Position numbers and translations under genes: made by a program
The notes under the pieces: generated by a model
Told to the model about the DNA's origin: nothing
Database searches by the model: none
The model's input: only the letters and a program-made list of their open reading frames with translations
From: CAZMNF01 sp964567595
Lineage (GTDB): Bacteria > Bipolaricaulota > Bipolaricaulia > RBG-16-55-9
Direction: 5' to 3'
Assembly: GCA_964567595.1 (NCBI GenBank)
Contig: CAZMNF010000005.1
Span: forward strand, 1-64,000
Length of the DNA stretch: 64,000 nt
In this document: one piece after another, positions 1 to 8,580 of the stretch
Layout: each line of letters opens with the position of its first letter
How positions within the stretch are numbered: the first letter of the stretch is position 1

Positions 1-1
1 A

Positions 2-394
2 TCAGCGACGGATCTCGACGTGGACGCCCTTGCGCGTCGGATCGATGACGGCGGAAATGAGCGCGCTCAGCATGCTGATCAGCAGCGCGCCGAGCAGCGC
101 CCAGCCGAAGCCGTCGATGTCGATGCCGGACACGAGCGCGCCCGTCAGATAAAGGATGAAGGCGTTGATGACGAGCATGAACAGGCCGAGCGTAAAGATC
201 GTGGCCGGAAGCGTAAAGATGACCAGAACGGGGCGGAGGAAGGCGTTGAGCAGGCCGAGGGCGAGCCCCGCCCAAATGGCGGTGGCGAAGTCCGCAACCT
301 GGATGTGCGGGTGCAGCAGCGCCCCGACGGCGTAGATGGAGAGCGTCCCCGCGATCCAGCGCGCCAACCCGCGCAGAAGTCGATCTTGCGTCAT
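2..394 (-). CDS. Phage-holin-family-like (DUF/PF04020-type) small membrane protein
   Basis: A 130-residue protein made almost wholly of four hydrophobic helices, with short charged ends and conserved-looking features of the small four-helix membrane family often named 'phage holin family protein' (Asn-Ala-Phe-Leu-Arg-Pro after helix 2). The name is historical: members are common chromosomal membrane proteins of unknown role. I chose the ATG at 392-394. An in-frame TTG at 433 falls within the -35 box of a good promoter whose -10 (TACAAT) ends 9 nt before this ATG. There is no Shine-Dalgarno, so the mRNA is probably leaderless. The gene lies alone, divergent from the rhomboid gene. Function is not known. 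Confidence 0.7.
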   Translation of the reverse strand: MTQDRLLRGLARWIAGTLSIYAVGALLHPHIQVADFATAIWAGLALGLLNAFLRPVLVIFTLPATIFTLGLFMLVINAFILYLTGALVSGIDIDGFGWALLGALLISMLSALISAVIDPTRKGVHVEIRR

Positions 395-403
395 GCCGAA
401 TCG

Positions 404-433
404 ATTGTAGGCTGTCGGGGCTTCCGCGTGCAA
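404..433 (-). promoter_or_regulatory. Promoter of the small membrane protein gene, near-leaderless
   Basis: On the minus strand TTGCAC (428-433), 18 bp, TACAAT (404-409). The predicted transcription start lies about 2-3 nt before the ATG at 394, and no ribosome-binding sequence intervenes. Confidence 0.6.
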
Positions 434-444
434 TTTCCCGTGCC

Positions 445-473
445 TTGCAGCTCCAGCGAGACGGATTTAGAGT
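445..473 (+). promoter_or_regulatory. Promoter of the rhomboid gene
   Basis: TTGCAG (445-450), 17 bp, TAGAGT (468-473). Predicted start near 480, giving a leader of about 24 nt that contains a GGGAG ribosome-binding site before the ATG at 504. Confidence 0.55.
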
Positions 474-503
474 GGCGCGGTCGGGCACGACGGGAGCGTC
501 GCC

Positions 504-1310
504 ATGTTTTTGCCGATTCGCGATTACCGCCGCAGTCGCACCACGCCCGTCCTGACGTTCGTCATCATCGGCATCAACGTCCTTGTCTTCCTCTTCCAGA
601 CGTTTGTGGTGGGCGGCAGCGGCGGCGAGGCCGACTACGGCATCGTCCGCGGCTCCCAGTGCATCCCGCTGTCCGGGGGCGATCGCTTCATCTTCGCGAA
701 CGGCGTCAAGCCGTGCGAGCTCTTCGGCAGCTGCGGCGACACCCAGGTCTGCGTTATCGAAAACCGCCGCGTCGTCGAGGTGACGACCGTCGAGGGGCCG
801 TTTCCGGAGTCCCGCTTGCCCGCGTGGCTGACGATCTTCTCGGCGATGTTCGTCCACGGCGGGCTGCTCCACATCGCCAGCAACATGTGGTTCCTCTGGA
901 TCTTCGGCGACAACGTCGAAGACCGCATGGGCACGGGGCGATTTTTGGCCTTCTATCTCCTGACGGGGCTGGTCGCCGCGGCGGCCCAGATCCTGAGCAA
1001 TCCCGCGAGCACCACGCCTATGGTGGGGGCCAGCGGCGCCGTCGCCGGCGTATTGGGCGCCTACATGATGCTCTACCCGCGCGGCCGGGTGCTGACGCTC
1101 ATGTGGATCGTCTGGTTCATTCAGTTCATCGAGCTGCCGGCGGTCATCGTGCTCGGCATGTGGATCCTGCTCCAAGTCATCCAAGCGCTGATCGGGCAAG
1201 GCATGCTGTCGGGCGGCGGCGTGGCCTACCTCGCCCACATTGGCGGCTTTCTTGCAGGAGTGGTGCTCGTGAAGGTCTTCGCTCGGCCGGAGCAGCCGGA
1301 TTACTTATAG
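504..1310 (+). CDS. Rhomboid family intramembrane serine protease
   Basis: A 268-residue polytopic membrane protein. The rhomboid core is clear: a His-Ile-Ala-Ser-Asn element after the second helix (residues 123-127), the catalytic Ser177 in Gly-Ala-Ser-Gly, and the catalytic His245 in Ala-His-Ile-Gly-Gly. These form the Ser-His dyad that cleaves transmembrane segments of substrates. Between helix 1 (about 15-35) and helix 2 lies an extracytoplasmic loop of about 70 residues with four cysteines, probably two disulfides, which is longer than the loop of GlpG-type enzymes. A GGGAG site lies 7 nt before the ATG. The 3' end overlaps the convergent ferredoxin gene by 10 nt. The substrate is unknown. 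Confidence 0.92.
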   Translation: MFLPIRDYRRSRTTPVLTFVIIGINVLVFLFQTFVVGGSGGEADYGIVRGSQCIPLSGGDRFIFANGVKPCELFGSCGDTQVCVIENRRVVEVTTVEGPFPESRLPAWLTIFSAMFVHGGLLHIASNMWFLWIFGDNVEDRMGTGRFLAFYLLTGLVAAAAQILSNPASTTPMVGASGAVAGVLGAYMMLYPRGRVLTLMWIVWFIQFIELPAVIVLGMWILLQVIQALIGQGMLSGGGVAYLAHIGGFLAGVVLVKVFARPEQPDYL

Positions 1311-1558
1311 TAGTTGGCGTTGATCTCGATGAATTCGCGCCACTGCTCCGGCAGATCCTCCTCGGGATAGATGGCCTCAACCGGACAGACGGCCGCGCAC
1401 GCCGCGCAGTTGATGCAGGTCTCGGGGTCAATATAGAGCATGCGAACGTCGGCGAACTCAGCTTCATCGGGCCGGGGATGGATGCAGTCCACGGGGCAGA
1501 CTTGCACGCATTCCGTCGACTTTTCGTCCACGCAAGGTTGGGCGATCACAAAGGCCAT
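1301..1558 (-). CDS. 7Fe-type bacterial ferredoxin (3Fe-4S/4Fe-4S)
   Basis: An 85-residue soluble electron carrier. Cluster motifs are visible: Cys9-x7-Cys17-x3-Cys21-Pro near the N-terminus, then Cys-x2-Cys-x2-Cys-x3-Cys-Pro. The Cys-x7-Cys-x3-Cys spacing is that of seven-iron ferredoxins (3Fe-4S plus 4Fe-4S) of the Azotobacter FdI/Thermus type rather than 2[4Fe-4S] clostridial ferredoxins. An acidic C-terminal helix follows, as in that family. I start at the ATG (1556-1558), which has a GGGAG site 8 nt upstream; a TTG six bases earlier sits too close to that site. The gene has its own promoter. The partner reductase is not in the window. Confidence 0.92.
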   Translation of the reverse strand: MAFVIAQPCVDEKSTECVQVCPVDCIHPRPDEAEFADVRMLYIDPETCINCAACAAVCPVEAIYPEEDLPEQWREFIEINANYYK

Positions 1559-1591
1559 CGGCAATGCTCCCTTCTTGGATGATCCAGATCA

Positions 1592-1621
1592 AGTATAGCA
1601 ACGCCGCAAAGAGCGCCGCAA
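1592..1621 (-). promoter_or_regulatory. Promoter of the ferredoxin gene
   Basis: Minus strand TTGCGG (1616-1621), 18 bp, TATACT (1592-1597). The leader is about 27 nt and holds the GGGAG site. Confidence 0.6.
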
Positions 1622-1676
1622 TGCCGACTAGGTCGCGGGACCGGCCTGTCGCCACGAGCGCTGTTACCATGGGCCC

Positions 1677-2270
1677 ATGAGCCCGGTGCTCGGCAGCCGT
1701 AAGCGATTCCTCTACCGTGTGCTCGTCTACGGCGCGACGCCGCTGTTGGGCCTGTTCGTCTTTCTTGACAACCCGAACGACCTGCGCGGCCGCGTCATCG
1801 GCGGTCTGGCCATTCTGGCCGGGGCCGTGTCGCTCGTGCTGCTCATCACGCGGATGCGCGATCCGTGGGGCGCGATCCGTTACGCCATCCGCCCCGTTCC
1901 GATGCTGAAATCCGTCTTGGCCAGTTGGCCACGCCATCAGGGCCATCAGGGCACGGATGATGGAGACCTCGTCTTCTCCCTTCAGGCCCATCTCAGCCAA
2001 CAGTTGCCCGATCTGGCGATCGGCATCGGCGATCCCCAGGACGATGCCGTCCTGACGTTGGGCGATGACGTGACGGTGATCCCCACCGCGCCCCCCCAGA
2101 CGATCGCGGAACGGGATGGGCTGCTCGAGCGTTTGGAGGCACTGTCTTCGCCGCTGGAGAGCCGTGCGATGGTGCTCGTGCTTGCGGCTTCGGACGCAGC
2201 AGGAGCGACGGATGAAGCTGATCTATCGCATCTTGACCGGACTCGCGGCGTTTACGTCGTCCGTGTTTAG
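1677..2270 (+). CDS. Hypothetical protein with two N-terminal membrane helices
   Basis: A 197-residue protein of no family I recognise. Residues about 13-60 form two hydrophobic segments joined by a short Asp-Asn-Pro-Asn-Asp loop. The remaining 130 residues look like a soluble alpha/beta domain with several Asp/Gly turns, probably cytoplasmic. No Shine-Dalgarno precedes the ATG; a TACCAT -10-like hexamer ends 5 nt before it, but no good -35 is visible, so leaderless expression is only a suggestion. The gene meets the VWA operon tail to tail with a 4-nt overlap. Confidence 0.65.
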   Translation: MSPVLGSRKRFLYRVLVYGATPLLGLFVFLDNPNDLRGRVIGGLAILAGAVSLVLLITRMRDPWGAIRYAIRPVPMLKSVLASWPRHQGHQGTDDGDLVFSLQAHLSQQLPDLAIGIGDPQDDAVLTLGDDVTVIPTAPPQTIAERDGLLERLEALSSPLESRAMVLVLAASDAAGATDEADLSHLDRTRGVYVVRV

Positions 2271-4837
2271 CCGGCAAACAGTCGGTGCAGCGGCAGCTTC
2301 CGCATGGCCAGGTCGAGCAGGAACAGCACGAGCGAGGCCAGCGCTAGCGAGGACCAGATGTCTTGGTACGCGTACGCCCGTCCCTCGAGGAGCGACGGCG
2401 CTTCGTTGATCGACTCAAGGTACCGGCCGCCGGTCGTCTCGGCCATCCGGCGCAGCGATTCGGAATTGAGCCCGATGCGGCGGTATTCCTCCGGGTACGG
2501 CACGCTGATTGTCTCCTGGACGCGGCCGAGCTGATCGCTGCCCACATTGAGCAGATGAACCCCTTCGGCGACGTCCTCCAGGGTCGCCCGGTAGCGCCCG
2601 GGCGCGATGCGCTCGAACGCGAGCGAGCGCGGCTCGGACCCGAGCGAGGCCACGCGGCCCTGCACGTCGGCGTCGTTGAGCCAGCGCCCGTCCTGTTGCG
2701 CATCCACGGTCACGGTGAGCCTGGAACCGTCCAGATCCCGACGGACGTCGAGACTGTCCGGGCGTAGCGCGCTCTTGCTGTAGACCTGGCCCAAAATATC
2801 CGACATCAAGTTGCTCAAGCCGGACCACTGCAGCCACTGTTCCGCGTCGGTCTCGCTGAGCGCGGTGTTCAAGACCGCCGCCTTGCCGAGGCCGTAGCGC
2901 CACGTGCTCACCAGCGGATCGTCCGGGCCATCTTCCGGCCCGACGAACAATTCCGTCTTGGCGCTCGGCTTCTCGAACGTCAGGACATACCCGCCCACGG
3001 GCGGAACCGCCGCCGGATCCACTTGGCGAAGCTCATCGGCGAACGGGCCCGAGCGGACCGGAATGGGGCCCTTGATCCAACGGGCCCGCTGGAGCCGGAT
3101 CAGCTCCTCCAGCGTGATTTCGGGCAGATCGCGCGCGTCCGAGACGGGGTACTTCTTCCCCACGCCGACCTCGGCCAGGCGCCACATCAGCTCGCGATCG
3201 GCTTGATTGCCGATCGCGATCGACGACGCCGTGATCGGGCTCTGCTCGACGTTCCGGAACAGCGACGGAAAGTCGCGACGCTCACGGACGAACTTTCCGT
3301 CCGAAAAGACGAGGGTGTGTCGCACTCGAGCGTCAGCGCCTTGGAGGGCCTCCACGGCGTCCTCGAGCGCCGGATGGGCGTCCGTGCCGCCGCTGGGGCT
3401 GAGCTCCTCGATCGATTGCAGAATCTCCTCGCGACGGCCCTCGACGGGCCCGAGCTCGACGAGCCAGTCGTGCGTGGCGTCGAAGCCGATGATGCCCACG
3501 AGGTCCTCGCTGTTCAGCTTCTGCACGGCGCGCATTGCGGCCTGTTTCAACAGGTCAATCTTCTGACCCTGGCCGGCCAGCTCGCCCATTGAGCCCGACC
3601 GGTCCAGCACCATGACGAGCCCGAGCGCGGGCTTGCGCATCTCCTCCGGCCCCTCGTATGTGACGGGCAGGATCTTCTCGAACTTCGGATCCGCAAAGTT
3701 CTGCACGGCATCGCGGCCCTGGATGAGCCAGAAACCGCCGCCCAGGTCGCGGACGTAGCGCTCCAGCACCCCTTGCTGGCGGTCCGTGAGCGAGCGCAAC
3801 GGGACGTTCTCAAAAATGACCGCCCGATACGGCAATAGCGCCGACAACGACGGAGCAAACTCGTTCAACGACACGCTCGTATGCGCCGAGCCCGTCTCGT
3901 TCAAAACGCGGCTCAACGTCGACGAGGGAGCGCTCTCGTCGGGGCCGCGCACGACGAGCACGCGCGGCTCGCCCGTCGCGCGCACCACCTGCTCGTAACG
4001 ATTGTTCTCGCTCAGGACGTCGCCCTCGGCGACGAGCTCAACCCGATAGGCATGGGCGCCGGACTCGGCGAGTTCATCTTCGTGTTCCACGACGTTGAGC
4101 CCGGCGTGGAGCTCGAGCGACCGTTCGCGGATGAGCGACCCGTCGCGGTAGACGAGCAATTGGGCGTCGGCCGATTCGCCCGCATAGACCACTGTCCGCA
4201 GGCTGAACGGCAGATCGGTGGCGACCTCGTTCGGGGCCTGCAGCGCTTGGATCGCCAGCTCGTCCCGCGGGGCCGACAACGGGACCGGGGCAATGGCGAT
4301 GCCCTCACGCCGAGCGCGCGCCAGCGAGGTCGCCATATCGCCGCCTGTCGGCTGACCGTCGGAGAGCAGCACGATCGTCCGGGTGGCGTCCTCGGGAAAC
4401 GTCGCCATGGCGAGATCCAGCGCGGCCGATACGTTCGTCCCCTCGGGATCAACCTCCGTGTTCAGCTGCGCCATCTCGAGCGTCCCTTGGAACGGCCGCT
4501 CCACGTAGGCCTCCTTGCCGAAGACGATGACCCCGTACTCGGTGTTGGGCTGCGGTTGCGACAGGCCGTTCAGTCGATCGATCAGCTCGGCCTCCGAGGT
4601 CGCCGCCTGCGCGCTGGCGGACCGATCCACGAGCACGTAAACGGCGTGCTCGTCCACGGCGCTGCGCAACTGCGGGCCGCCGAGCGCAAGGATGAGCGCG
4701 AGGATGGCCAACAGCCGCAAGCCGATCGCGAGCTTATCCGCGAGCGACTTGCGGATCAGCCCGCGACGTTGGAGGCCGACGTACAGCGCGGGAATAACCA
4801 ACAGCGCCAACGGCCACAGCTCGGTCAAGCGGATCAT
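2267..4837 (-). CDS. Large VWA-domain membrane protein (glutamine-amidotransferase-like fold), last gene of MoxR operon
   Basis: An 856-residue membrane protein. Two helices near the N-terminus (about 5-25 and 38-58) are followed by a first VWA-like domain with Asp-Arg-Ser-Ala-Ser, a beta-sandwich region, a central domain resembling the amidotransferase-like part of this family, and then a second VWA domain with an intact MIDAS start (Asp-Arg-Ser-Gly-Ser). A last helix lies near the C-terminus. Such proteins occur beside MoxR ATPases and DUF58 proteins and are thought to act in envelope assembly or stress, but their exact job is unsettled. I start at the ATG at 4835-4837, which has AGGAG 6 nt upstream and overlaps the preceding stop as ATGA, implying translational coupling. 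Confidence 0.85.
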   Translation of the reverse strand: MIRLTELWPLALLVIPALYVGLQRRGLIRKSLADKLAIGLRLLAILALILALGGPQLRSAVDEHAVYVLVDRSASAQAATSEAELIDRLNGLSQPQPNTEYGVIVFGKEAYVERPFQGTLEMAQLNTEVDPEGTNVSAALDLAMATFPEDATRTIVLLSDGQPTGGDMATSLARARREGIAIAPVPLSAPRDELAIQALQAPNEVATDLPFSLRTVVYAGESADAQLLVYRDGSLIRERSLELHAGLNVVEHEDELAESGAHAYRVELVAEGDVLSENNRYEQVVRATGEPRVLVVRGPDESAPSSTLSRVLNETGSAHTSVSLNEFAPSLSALLPYRAVIFENVPLRSLTDRQQGVLERYVRDLGGGFWLIQGRDAVQNFADPKFEKILPVTYEGPEEMRKPALGLVMVLDRSGSMGELAGQGQKIDLLKQAAMRAVQKLNSEDLVGIIGFDATHDWLVELGPVEGRREEILQSIEELSPSGGTDAHPALEDAVEALQGADARVRHTLVFSDGKFVRERRDFPSLFRNVEQSPITASSIAIGNQADRELMWRLAEVGVGKKYPVSDARDLPEITLEELIRLQRARWIKGPIPVRSGPFADELRQVDPAAVPPVGGYVLTFEKPSAKTELFVGPEDGPDDPLVSTWRYGLGKAAVLNTALSETDAEQWLQWSGLSNLMSDILGQVYSKSALRPDSLDVRRDLDGSRLTVTVDAQQDGRWLNDADVQGRVASLGSEPRSLAFERIAPGRYRATLEDVAEGVHLLNVGSDQLGRVQETISVPYPEEYRRIGLNSESLRRMAETTGGRYLESINEAPSLLEGRAYAYQDIWSSLALASLVLFLLDLAMRKLPLHRLFAG

Positions 4838-6687
4838 TCGCCTCTCCTTCCGACAATACCTGCCCAACGGGGGCGATCATAGGTCCACAGCTCGACGACG
4901 AGCAGGCCGAGCCCCAGCGCCAAGGCCCAGGGCCACAGCGGCCGTTCCGACGCCAGGGCGCGATCGTCAGCAGCCGGGGACGGCGTCGGGGCAGCCGTCG
5001 TCGAGGCCGCGTTGTCGCTGGGCCGGCTCAACTTGGATTCGGACGCCGGCACGTTGGCCGCGAAGTCGTACGTGGTTGAGCCCTGCGTGACCCGATAGAT
5101 GCCGGGCTGGTCAAGGCGCCCGCACGCGGCATCGTCCTGCCCCACCCGACACGAGCGGCCGTCGGGATCCGTGATCTGGGCTTCCCCTTCCAGGCGATCG
5201 AGCGGCAGCTCCTCCCCGGCGACGAACGCGGTCGTGCGGTCGACGCGCGGCGCGAGCCACTCCGTCAGGCGCGACAAGAGGATGGGAAAGTCGACGGACA
5301 GACCCAAGTTGGATTGGCTCAGGTCAACGCCGACGTAGGCCAGCCGAACGCTCCCACTGGCCACCACGTAGAGGACGGGGGACCCGTCGGCGGACAGGAG
5401 GACCTCGCCATCCGAGGCGACCTCCACCGCGGGCACCTCGCCCAGGCGCCAATCGCTCGGGTCTACCCCCTGTAGCGTCGGATGATCGCGCTCGATGACG
5501 ACGTCACCGCCGGAGGTGCCCGGCGTCGCCTCGATCCACGGCGGCATGGCGCTGCCCACGAGCAGATAGCGACCGGGCTGGGGGGACTCGATCGTCGTGT
5601 TGTGGGCGAGCGTCAAGTCGGCGCCCTCGGGCGACGACGTCGCCGACTCCTCGCCTTGGCGGATGACTTCAGCACGCCCGGCCCGCTCAAAGAAACGGCT
5701 CAAATAGAAGCTATCCTCGCCAACCCAGCGGATCCGCCGTGGGCGCTGCTGCGGCAGCGTCGCGTAGCGGGCGTTGTCGTCGGAGCGCGCGTCCGGCCCC
5801 TCCCCCGGATCGATCTCGGCGACGAACGGGCCCGCCGGCACTTCCGGGCGACTGACGTCCAGCTCGGCCGTGCCCTTGGCCGGCACGTCGACGGCCTGCT
5901 CCGCCACGGTCGCCTCGGACGAGCGGATCTCGACCGGCAAAGACCGTTCGGCATCGTCCCCGTTCCAAACCTGGAGCACGAAGGCGACGCCTCGACCGTT
6001 CGGCTGCGACCGAGCTTTGAACGAGGTCACCGCGACGTTCGCCGTCTCGGCCCCCGACCCGATCACCTCGATCTGCCAGCCGAGAGCCGCCACCTGGGCC
6101 GACGGCGGTTCGTCGGTCAGATAGACCACGCGATCGACGCCGTTCGGGAACTGGCTCTCCACCAGGCGCAGCAGGGCCGCCGGATCCGCATTGTTCTGAT
6201 AGCTCGGCTCAAAGCCGTCAAGAACGCGCCGAACGGTCGCATGAGTCGTCGTCGGCGCGACCAATAGCTCGCTGTTGCGCTGAGCTTGGAACAGGGCCGC
6301 CTCAGCCGCGGCGTGGTTCGACAGCACCTCTCGGGCCCTTGCGATGGCCGCTTCGTAGCGAGGCTCGCCGTCGGGCGTCATGTCGGCGCGCATGCTGGCG
6401 CTGCCGTCCAGGACGATCGCGAGCGTCTGCGCCCCTCCAGCTGTGGTGGTCATGACGGGCTGGGCAAGCGCCAGCACGACGGCGATGAGCGCGAGCAGCT
6501 GGAGGATCAACCCGAGCAAGGGCATCCGTTCCAGGCGCAGCGCGCTTCGCGGCTGGCGCTCCACGCCGCGCCAGAACAAAAGCGACGACACGTAGCGCGG
6601 CTCCGCCTGGCGCTTGAGGAAATAGATCGCGGCGACGAGGCCGCCAAGGCCCAACAGCCAGAGCGCACCGCTCGCAAGCAGCGTCAT
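4834..6687 (-). CDS. BatA-like N-terminal domain protein with VWA domain
   Basis: A 617-residue membrane protein. It opens with a helix, a basic Leu-Lys-Arg-Gln segment and a second helix, the arrangement of the BatA N-terminal membrane module, then a VWA domain whose first MIDAS motif reads Asp-Gly-Ser-Ala-Ser. Long beta-rich and Ser/Thr-rich sequence follows, then a C-terminal transmembrane segment about 35 residues from the end. Its start overlaps the DUF58 stop as ATGA and its own stop overlaps the next start, so it is tightly coupled inside the MoxR operon. A role in a MoxR-driven envelope complex is inferred from family and context only. Confidence 0.85.
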   Translation of the reverse strand: MTLLASGALWLLGLGGLVAAIYFLKRQAEPRYVSSLLFWRGVERQPRSALRLERMPLLGLILQLLALIAVVLALAQPVMTTTAGGAQTLAIVLDGSASMRADMTPDGEPRYEAAIARAREVLSNHAAAEAALFQAQRNSELLVAPTTTHATVRRVLDGFEPSYQNNADPAALLRLVESQFPNGVDRVVYLTDEPPSAQVAALGWQIEVIGSGAETANVAVTSFKARSQPNGRGVAFVLQVWNGDDAERSLPVEIRSSEATVAEQAVDVPAKGTAELDVSRPEVPAGPFVAEIDPGEGPDARSDDNARYATLPQQRPRRIRWVGEDSFYLSRFFERAGRAEVIRQGEESATSSPEGADLTLAHNTTIESPQPGRYLLVGSAMPPWIEATPGTSGGDVVIERDHPTLQGVDPSDWRLGEVPAVEVASDGEVLLSADGSPVLYVVASGSVRLAYVGVDLSQSNLGLSVDFPILLSRLTEWLAPRVDRTTAFVAGEELPLDRLEGEAQITDPDGRSCRVGQDDAACGRLDQPGIYRVTQGSTTYDFAANVPASESKLSRPSDNAASTTAAPTPSPAADDRALASERPLWPWALALGLGLLVVELWTYDRPRWAGIVGRRGE

Positions 6688-7556
6688 TGCACAACCGCCC
6701 CTTCCTGCAACGCACCCGTGACCATTTCATCCAACGGGGTTGCCGAGGACAGACGCAGGTAGCGCATGCCCCGTGCCTCACAGAACCTTTCCAGGTCGTC
6801 CTGGAACTGGCGCACGCGCTGCCGATAGGCCCGTCGCGCCGACTCGTCGACGTACATGGGCAGCTCGGCGTCGCTTTCAATGTCCTGCAACCGCAGTTCG
6901 CCCGTAGCTTCGGGCTCAGTCTCCTCGGGCGCCAACAGATGCAGCACGATCACCTCGTAGCCGTGGTAGCGCAGTCGGGCCAGCCCGTCCTCGTAGCCGC
7001 CTTCGCTCAGCATATCGCTGATCACGACGGCGACGCCGCTTTCGCGGCGGACGCGGGTGAAGTGCGCCAAGGACTCGTCGATCGAGGTCTCGCCGGCGGG
7101 CTCGACCGACTGGAGAAATTGGAAAATTTGAAAAATCTGGCCGTGGCCGCCGCGCGGCGGCACGCCCTGGGTCAGCGAGCTGGCGAAGGGGAAGATCCCA
7201 ACCCGGTTGAGTTCCTTGAGGCTCAGATAGGCCAACGCGCCGGCCAGCTGCGCGGCCGCCGTCGACTTGCCGCCGACGCCCATGGACCGGCTCGTGTCGA
7301 GAAAGACATAGATCGGCACGTCCTCCTCGCGCGAGAAGACCTTGATGAAGAGCTTCCCGAGTCGCCCGTAGAGGTTCCAATCGACGTAGCGCAGGTCGTC
7401 GCCCGGATAGTATTCCTTGTACTCGGCAAACTCCAGGCTCATTCCCGCCCGCGAGGTCAGGTGGCCCCCGCCCAGGGTCCCGCGGAAGCGCCCGCGAATG
7501 ACGAGCTCCAGACGCTCCAGGGTGGTCAAAAAATCCGGGTCAAGCAGCAGGGCCAT
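6684..7556 (-). CDS. DUF58 domain protein
   Basis: A 290-residue soluble protein carrying the DUF58 signature: an N-terminal region with Gly-Arg-Phe-Arg-Gly followed by the block Glu-Tyr-Tyr-Pro-Gly-Asp-Asp-Leu-Arg-Tyr-Val-Asp-Trp and then a VWA-like fold with Asp-Thr-Ser-Arg-Ser. DUF58 proteins are almost always encoded next to a MoxR AAA ATPase and are presumed partners or clients of it. Here the gene follows moxR by 3 nt and overlaps the next gene as ATGA. The molecular role of the family is not established. Confidence 0.93.
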   Translation of the reverse strand: MALLLDPDFLTTLERLELVIRGRFRGTLGGGHLTSRAGMSLEFAEYKEYYPGDDLRYVDWNLYGRLGKLFIKVFSREEDVPIYVFLDTSRSMGVGGKSTAAAQLAGALAYLSLKELNRVGIFPFASSLTQGVPPRGGHGQIFQIFQFLQSVEPAGETSIDESLAHFTRVRRESGVAVVISDMLSEGGYEDGLARLRYHGYEVIVLHLLAPEETEPEATGELRLQDIESDAELPMYVDESARRAYRQRVRQFQDDLERFCEARGMRYLRLSSATPLDEMVTGALQEGAVVQ

Positions 7557-7559
7557 GCG

Positions 7560-8576
7560 CTACTCCTCGGGAATCGCGTCGCGGACCTGATGCAGGATTG
7601 CGTCGACCGTCACGCCCTCGGCCTCGCCACGGAAATTGCGGATAATGCGATGCCGCAGCGCCGGCTCGACGACGGCGTTGATGTCCCGCAACCGCGTGTT
7701 GGGCTCGCCGTCGAGGAACGCGTTCGCCTTGGCGCCCCACAACAGCGCAATCGCGGCTCGCGGACTGGCACCGTAGGAGACGTAGTCCTGGACCATTTGC
7801 GGCGCTTCCTCGGCCTGCGGGTGCGTCGCGTTGACCAGTCGGGTGATGTAGCGTCGCAAGGGGGCGGCCACCGGCATGTCCGCGACCAGGCGTCGGGCCT
7901 CCCGGATCGCGTCCTGGTCGACCATTTGCTCCAGGGAACGGGTCCCTTCCCGACTCGTCAGGTGACGCTCCAGGATCTCATCCAGCTCGTCCAGGTTGGG
8001 ATAGTCGAGCACGAGCTTGAAGAAGAAGCGGTCGATCTGGGCCTCGGGGAGCGGGTACGTCCCTTCCATCTCGATGGGATTCTGCGTGGCGAGCACGATG
8101 AACGGCTCCTCCAGTTGATACGTTTCGCCGCCGACGGTGACGCCGCGCTCCTGCATGGCCTCCAAGAGCGCGGACTGCGTCTTCGGCGTCGCCCGGTTGA
8201 TCTCGTCGGCAAGCACAATGTGGGCGAATATCGGCCCCGCGGAGAACTGGAAGTAGCGATGCCCGTGCTCGTCCTCGCTGATGATGTTGGTGCCCAAGAT
8301 ATCGGCCGGCATCAGATCCGGGGTAAACTGGATCCGTGAGAAGTCGAGCCCGAGGATGGTCCCGAGCGATTTGACGAGCATCGTCTTGCCCAAGCCAGGG
8401 ACGCCTTCGAGCAGCACGTGGCCGTTGCAGATGAGCGCGATCAGCGTGCCCCGAATCGCTTCTCGATGGCCGACGATGACGGACTCGAGGCCCTCGCGCA
8501 GCCGCCCGAACGTCTCGGCGCCGCTGTCGAGGCGCTGGTCCAATGGCTGGGCACGGCTGGATGGGTTGGGGGCCAT
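7560..8576 (-). CDS. MoxR-family AAA+ ATPase
   Basis: A 338-residue AAA+ ATPase. The Walker A motif Gly-Val-Pro-Gly-Leu-Gly-Lys-Thr lies at about 58-65, and Walker B reads Val-Leu-Ala-Asp-Glu-Ile-Asn-Arg with the MoxR-typical Asn-Arg. Also present are Ala-Thr-Gln-Asn-Pro (sensor 1) and the C-terminal lid. MoxR proteins act as chaperone-like remodelling ATPases, usually on VWA-domain partners, which here are the two downstream membrane proteins. A GGGAG site precedes the ATG and the preceding gene ends 4 nt upstream. No residue of the ATPase core appears to be missing. Confidence 0.95.
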   Translation of the reverse strand: MAPNPSSRAQPLDQRLDSGAETFGRLREGLESVIVGHREAIRGTLIALICNGHVLLEGVPGLGKTMLVKSLGTILGLDFSRIQFTPDLMPADILGTNIISEDEHGHRYFQFSAGPIFAHIVLADEINRATPKTQSALLEAMQERGVTVGGETYQLEEPFIVLATQNPIEMEGTYPLPEAQIDRFFFKLVLDYPNLDELDEILERHLTSREGTRSLEQMVDQDAIREARRLVADMPVAAPLRRYITRLVNATHPQAEEAPQMVQDYVSYGASPRAAIALLWGAKANAFLDGEPNTRLRDINAVVEPALRHRIIRNFRGEAEGVTVDAILHQVRDAIPEE

Positions 8577-8580
8577 GGCG

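Noticed and set aside
2..394. Possible prophage, from the holin-family label
   Set aside because: The family name is misleading; no integrase, capsid, tail or lysin gene lies in the window.
1301..1564. TTG start at 1562-1564 for ferredoxin
   Set aside because: The GGGAG site would be only 2 nt away; the ATG at 1556-1558 has proper spacing and the usual family start.
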